A stretch of 64,000 nucleotides of DNA from Prevotellaceae bacterium MN60 (GTDB lineage Bacteria; Bacteroidota; Bacteroidia; Bacteroidales; Bacteroidaceae): positions 1 to 64,000 of the forward strand of contig FZQZ01000013.1 in NCBI GenBank assembly GCA_900199555.1, read 5' to 3'. Positions within the stretch are counted from its first letter, which is position 1, and every line of letters starts with the position of its first letter. Below the pieces are notes generated by a model. That model saw only the letters and a program-made list of their open reading frames with translations, was not told where the DNA came from and did no database searches. This document shows, in pieces, positions 63,432 to 64,000 of the stretch. The translations under genes and the position numbers were made by a program.

Positions 63432-63661
63432 ATTTTCTTTTCCTTATTAATAACTAAAACCTTAACTTTCTCTCAAAGTTTACCTTAACATACTAACACC
63501 TAAATAACCTAACTACTTTCCTAATAACTTACTTACTAACCAAAATCTAACAACTAACTAACCTATTTACTATCTTCTACTAACTAACCTAACTATGTGT
63601 TATCCTTAATCTAATCTTTATTACCTTAATAATACCTATCGGTTATCTCTGAATCACGATG
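63432..63661 (-). ncRNA. Possible leftward small RNA, C-poor tract
   Basis: Almost no G is present on the plus strand from about 63440 to 63640, mostly ACTAACCTA-like words. Transcribed leftward from the -7 box at 63662, it would give a 230-260-nt RNA nearly free of C and ending at the terminator. No ORF of note is present. It could equally be a long downstream tract of rsmA with a relaxed composition. Confidence 0.35.
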
Positions 63662-63669
63662 CAAAGGTA
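63662..63669 (-). promoter_or_regulatory. Leftward -7 box downstream of rsmA
   Basis: TACCTTTG on the minus strand, with a weak or absent -33 box. No protein gene lies downstream. Confidence 0.45.
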
Positions 63670-63777
63670 CGACGATTTTGGATATGTTGGTTCATATCCT
63701 TGCCGTTTTCGATAAAAAATAGCATTATTCTTGATGCATGTCAATTAACTGTGTCCGCACACAACATATTTTCACAT

Positions 63778-64000
63778 TTAAGCCTCTTGAGCAGGCAACA
63801 ACTTCTCTATCTCGTTGGTAAGTTGAACAAACTCAGGGATAGACAACTGTTCGGGGCGCTTGGTGGCAAAGGGCGAATCGGCCATTACTGCCAAAGCCTC
63901 TTGCGACAACATCTGCTTCAGCGATACGCGCAACATCTTACGACGCTGGTTGAACACGGTCTTTACCACGCGCTTGAAGAGTTGCTCGTTGCAATCTAGC
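63778..64000 (-). CDS. rsmA: 16S rRNA dimethyladenosine transferase, C-terminal part (runs off the right edge)
   Basis: The visible 73 residues include the KsgA/RsmA C-terminal signature VKTVFNQRRKMLRVSLKQML and end EKLLPAQEA. The SAM-binding half lies beyond the window. It dimethylates two adjacent adenosines near the 3' end of 16S rRNA. Confidence 0.85.
   Translation of the reverse strand, partial: LDCNEQLFKRVVKTVFNQRRKMLRVSLKQMLSQEALAVMADSPFATKRPEQLSIPEFVQLTNEIEKLLPAQEA

Overview
The window looks like a chromosome segment from a Prevotella-type Bacteroidales bacterium. The pointers are fimbrillin-family lipoprotein genes, Bacteroidetes promoters (TTTG near -33 and TAnnTTTG near -7, about 20 nt apart) before many genes, no clear Shine-Dalgarno dependence, and a Bacteroidales-style housekeeping block (frr, rsgA, mnmA, carboxynorspermidine-type dehydrogenase, recA, dnaK). 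No rRNA or tRNA gene was seen. Assignments rest on reading motifs; no database search was run.

Layout. 1-2.87 kb is an accessory patch: the N-terminal part of a VirE/primase-like gene, a small orphan gene, a frameshifted XRE regulator, many G-rich palindromic repeats and a HigBA-type toxin-antitoxin pair. 2.87-11.4 kb is a leftward operon of six fimbrillin-like lipoproteins plus a 45-residue peptide gene. Its promoter lies in a 166-bp segment bounded by perfect 22-bp inverted repeats, beside a tyrosine recombinase gene (11.76-12.78 kb). This is a classic phase-variable promoter arrangement, drawn here in the ON orientation. 12.8-22.5 kb is a leftward operon of four membrane sensor kinases arranged as two pairs. 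In each pair the upstream member has Tyr in place of the phospho-accepting His. 22.6-32.3 kb is the housekeeping block.

32.5-58.5 kb is a mobile defence island. Its rightward left arm carries an HTH/zinc-finger protein, an integrase, an excisionase-like protein, a replication-type HTH protein and a DnaC-like ATPase. It converges at 36.2-36.87 kb with a leftward defence arm on a 660-bp non-coding stretch made of four tandem structured units with covarying stems. The defence arm holds a DUF2130 nuclease-like protein, a type II-short CBASS operon (Cap5 HNH-SAVED, CD-NTase, E2), a type I restriction-modification system (hsdM-S-R), a methyltransferase/histidine-kinase fusion with a receiver-domain partner, and a WYL plus XRE regulator pair. 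Four of these transcription units share the same promoter-operator module: a TAnCTTTG box, exactly 10 nt, then a palindrome close to GTGCAGCCATTCTGCAC. The island therefore appears to be one co-regulated defence regulon, probably controlled by the WYL protein.

54.4-59.8 kb carries an AAA/DUF4143 ATPase, membrane proteins and a GIY-YIG/DUF4357 protein. 59.8-60.8 kb is repeat-rich non-coding DNA with a 57-bp inverted-repeat pair. The right end returns to core genes: a secreted endonuclease I, a MATE exporter, a possible leftward small RNA and the C-terminal part of rsmA.
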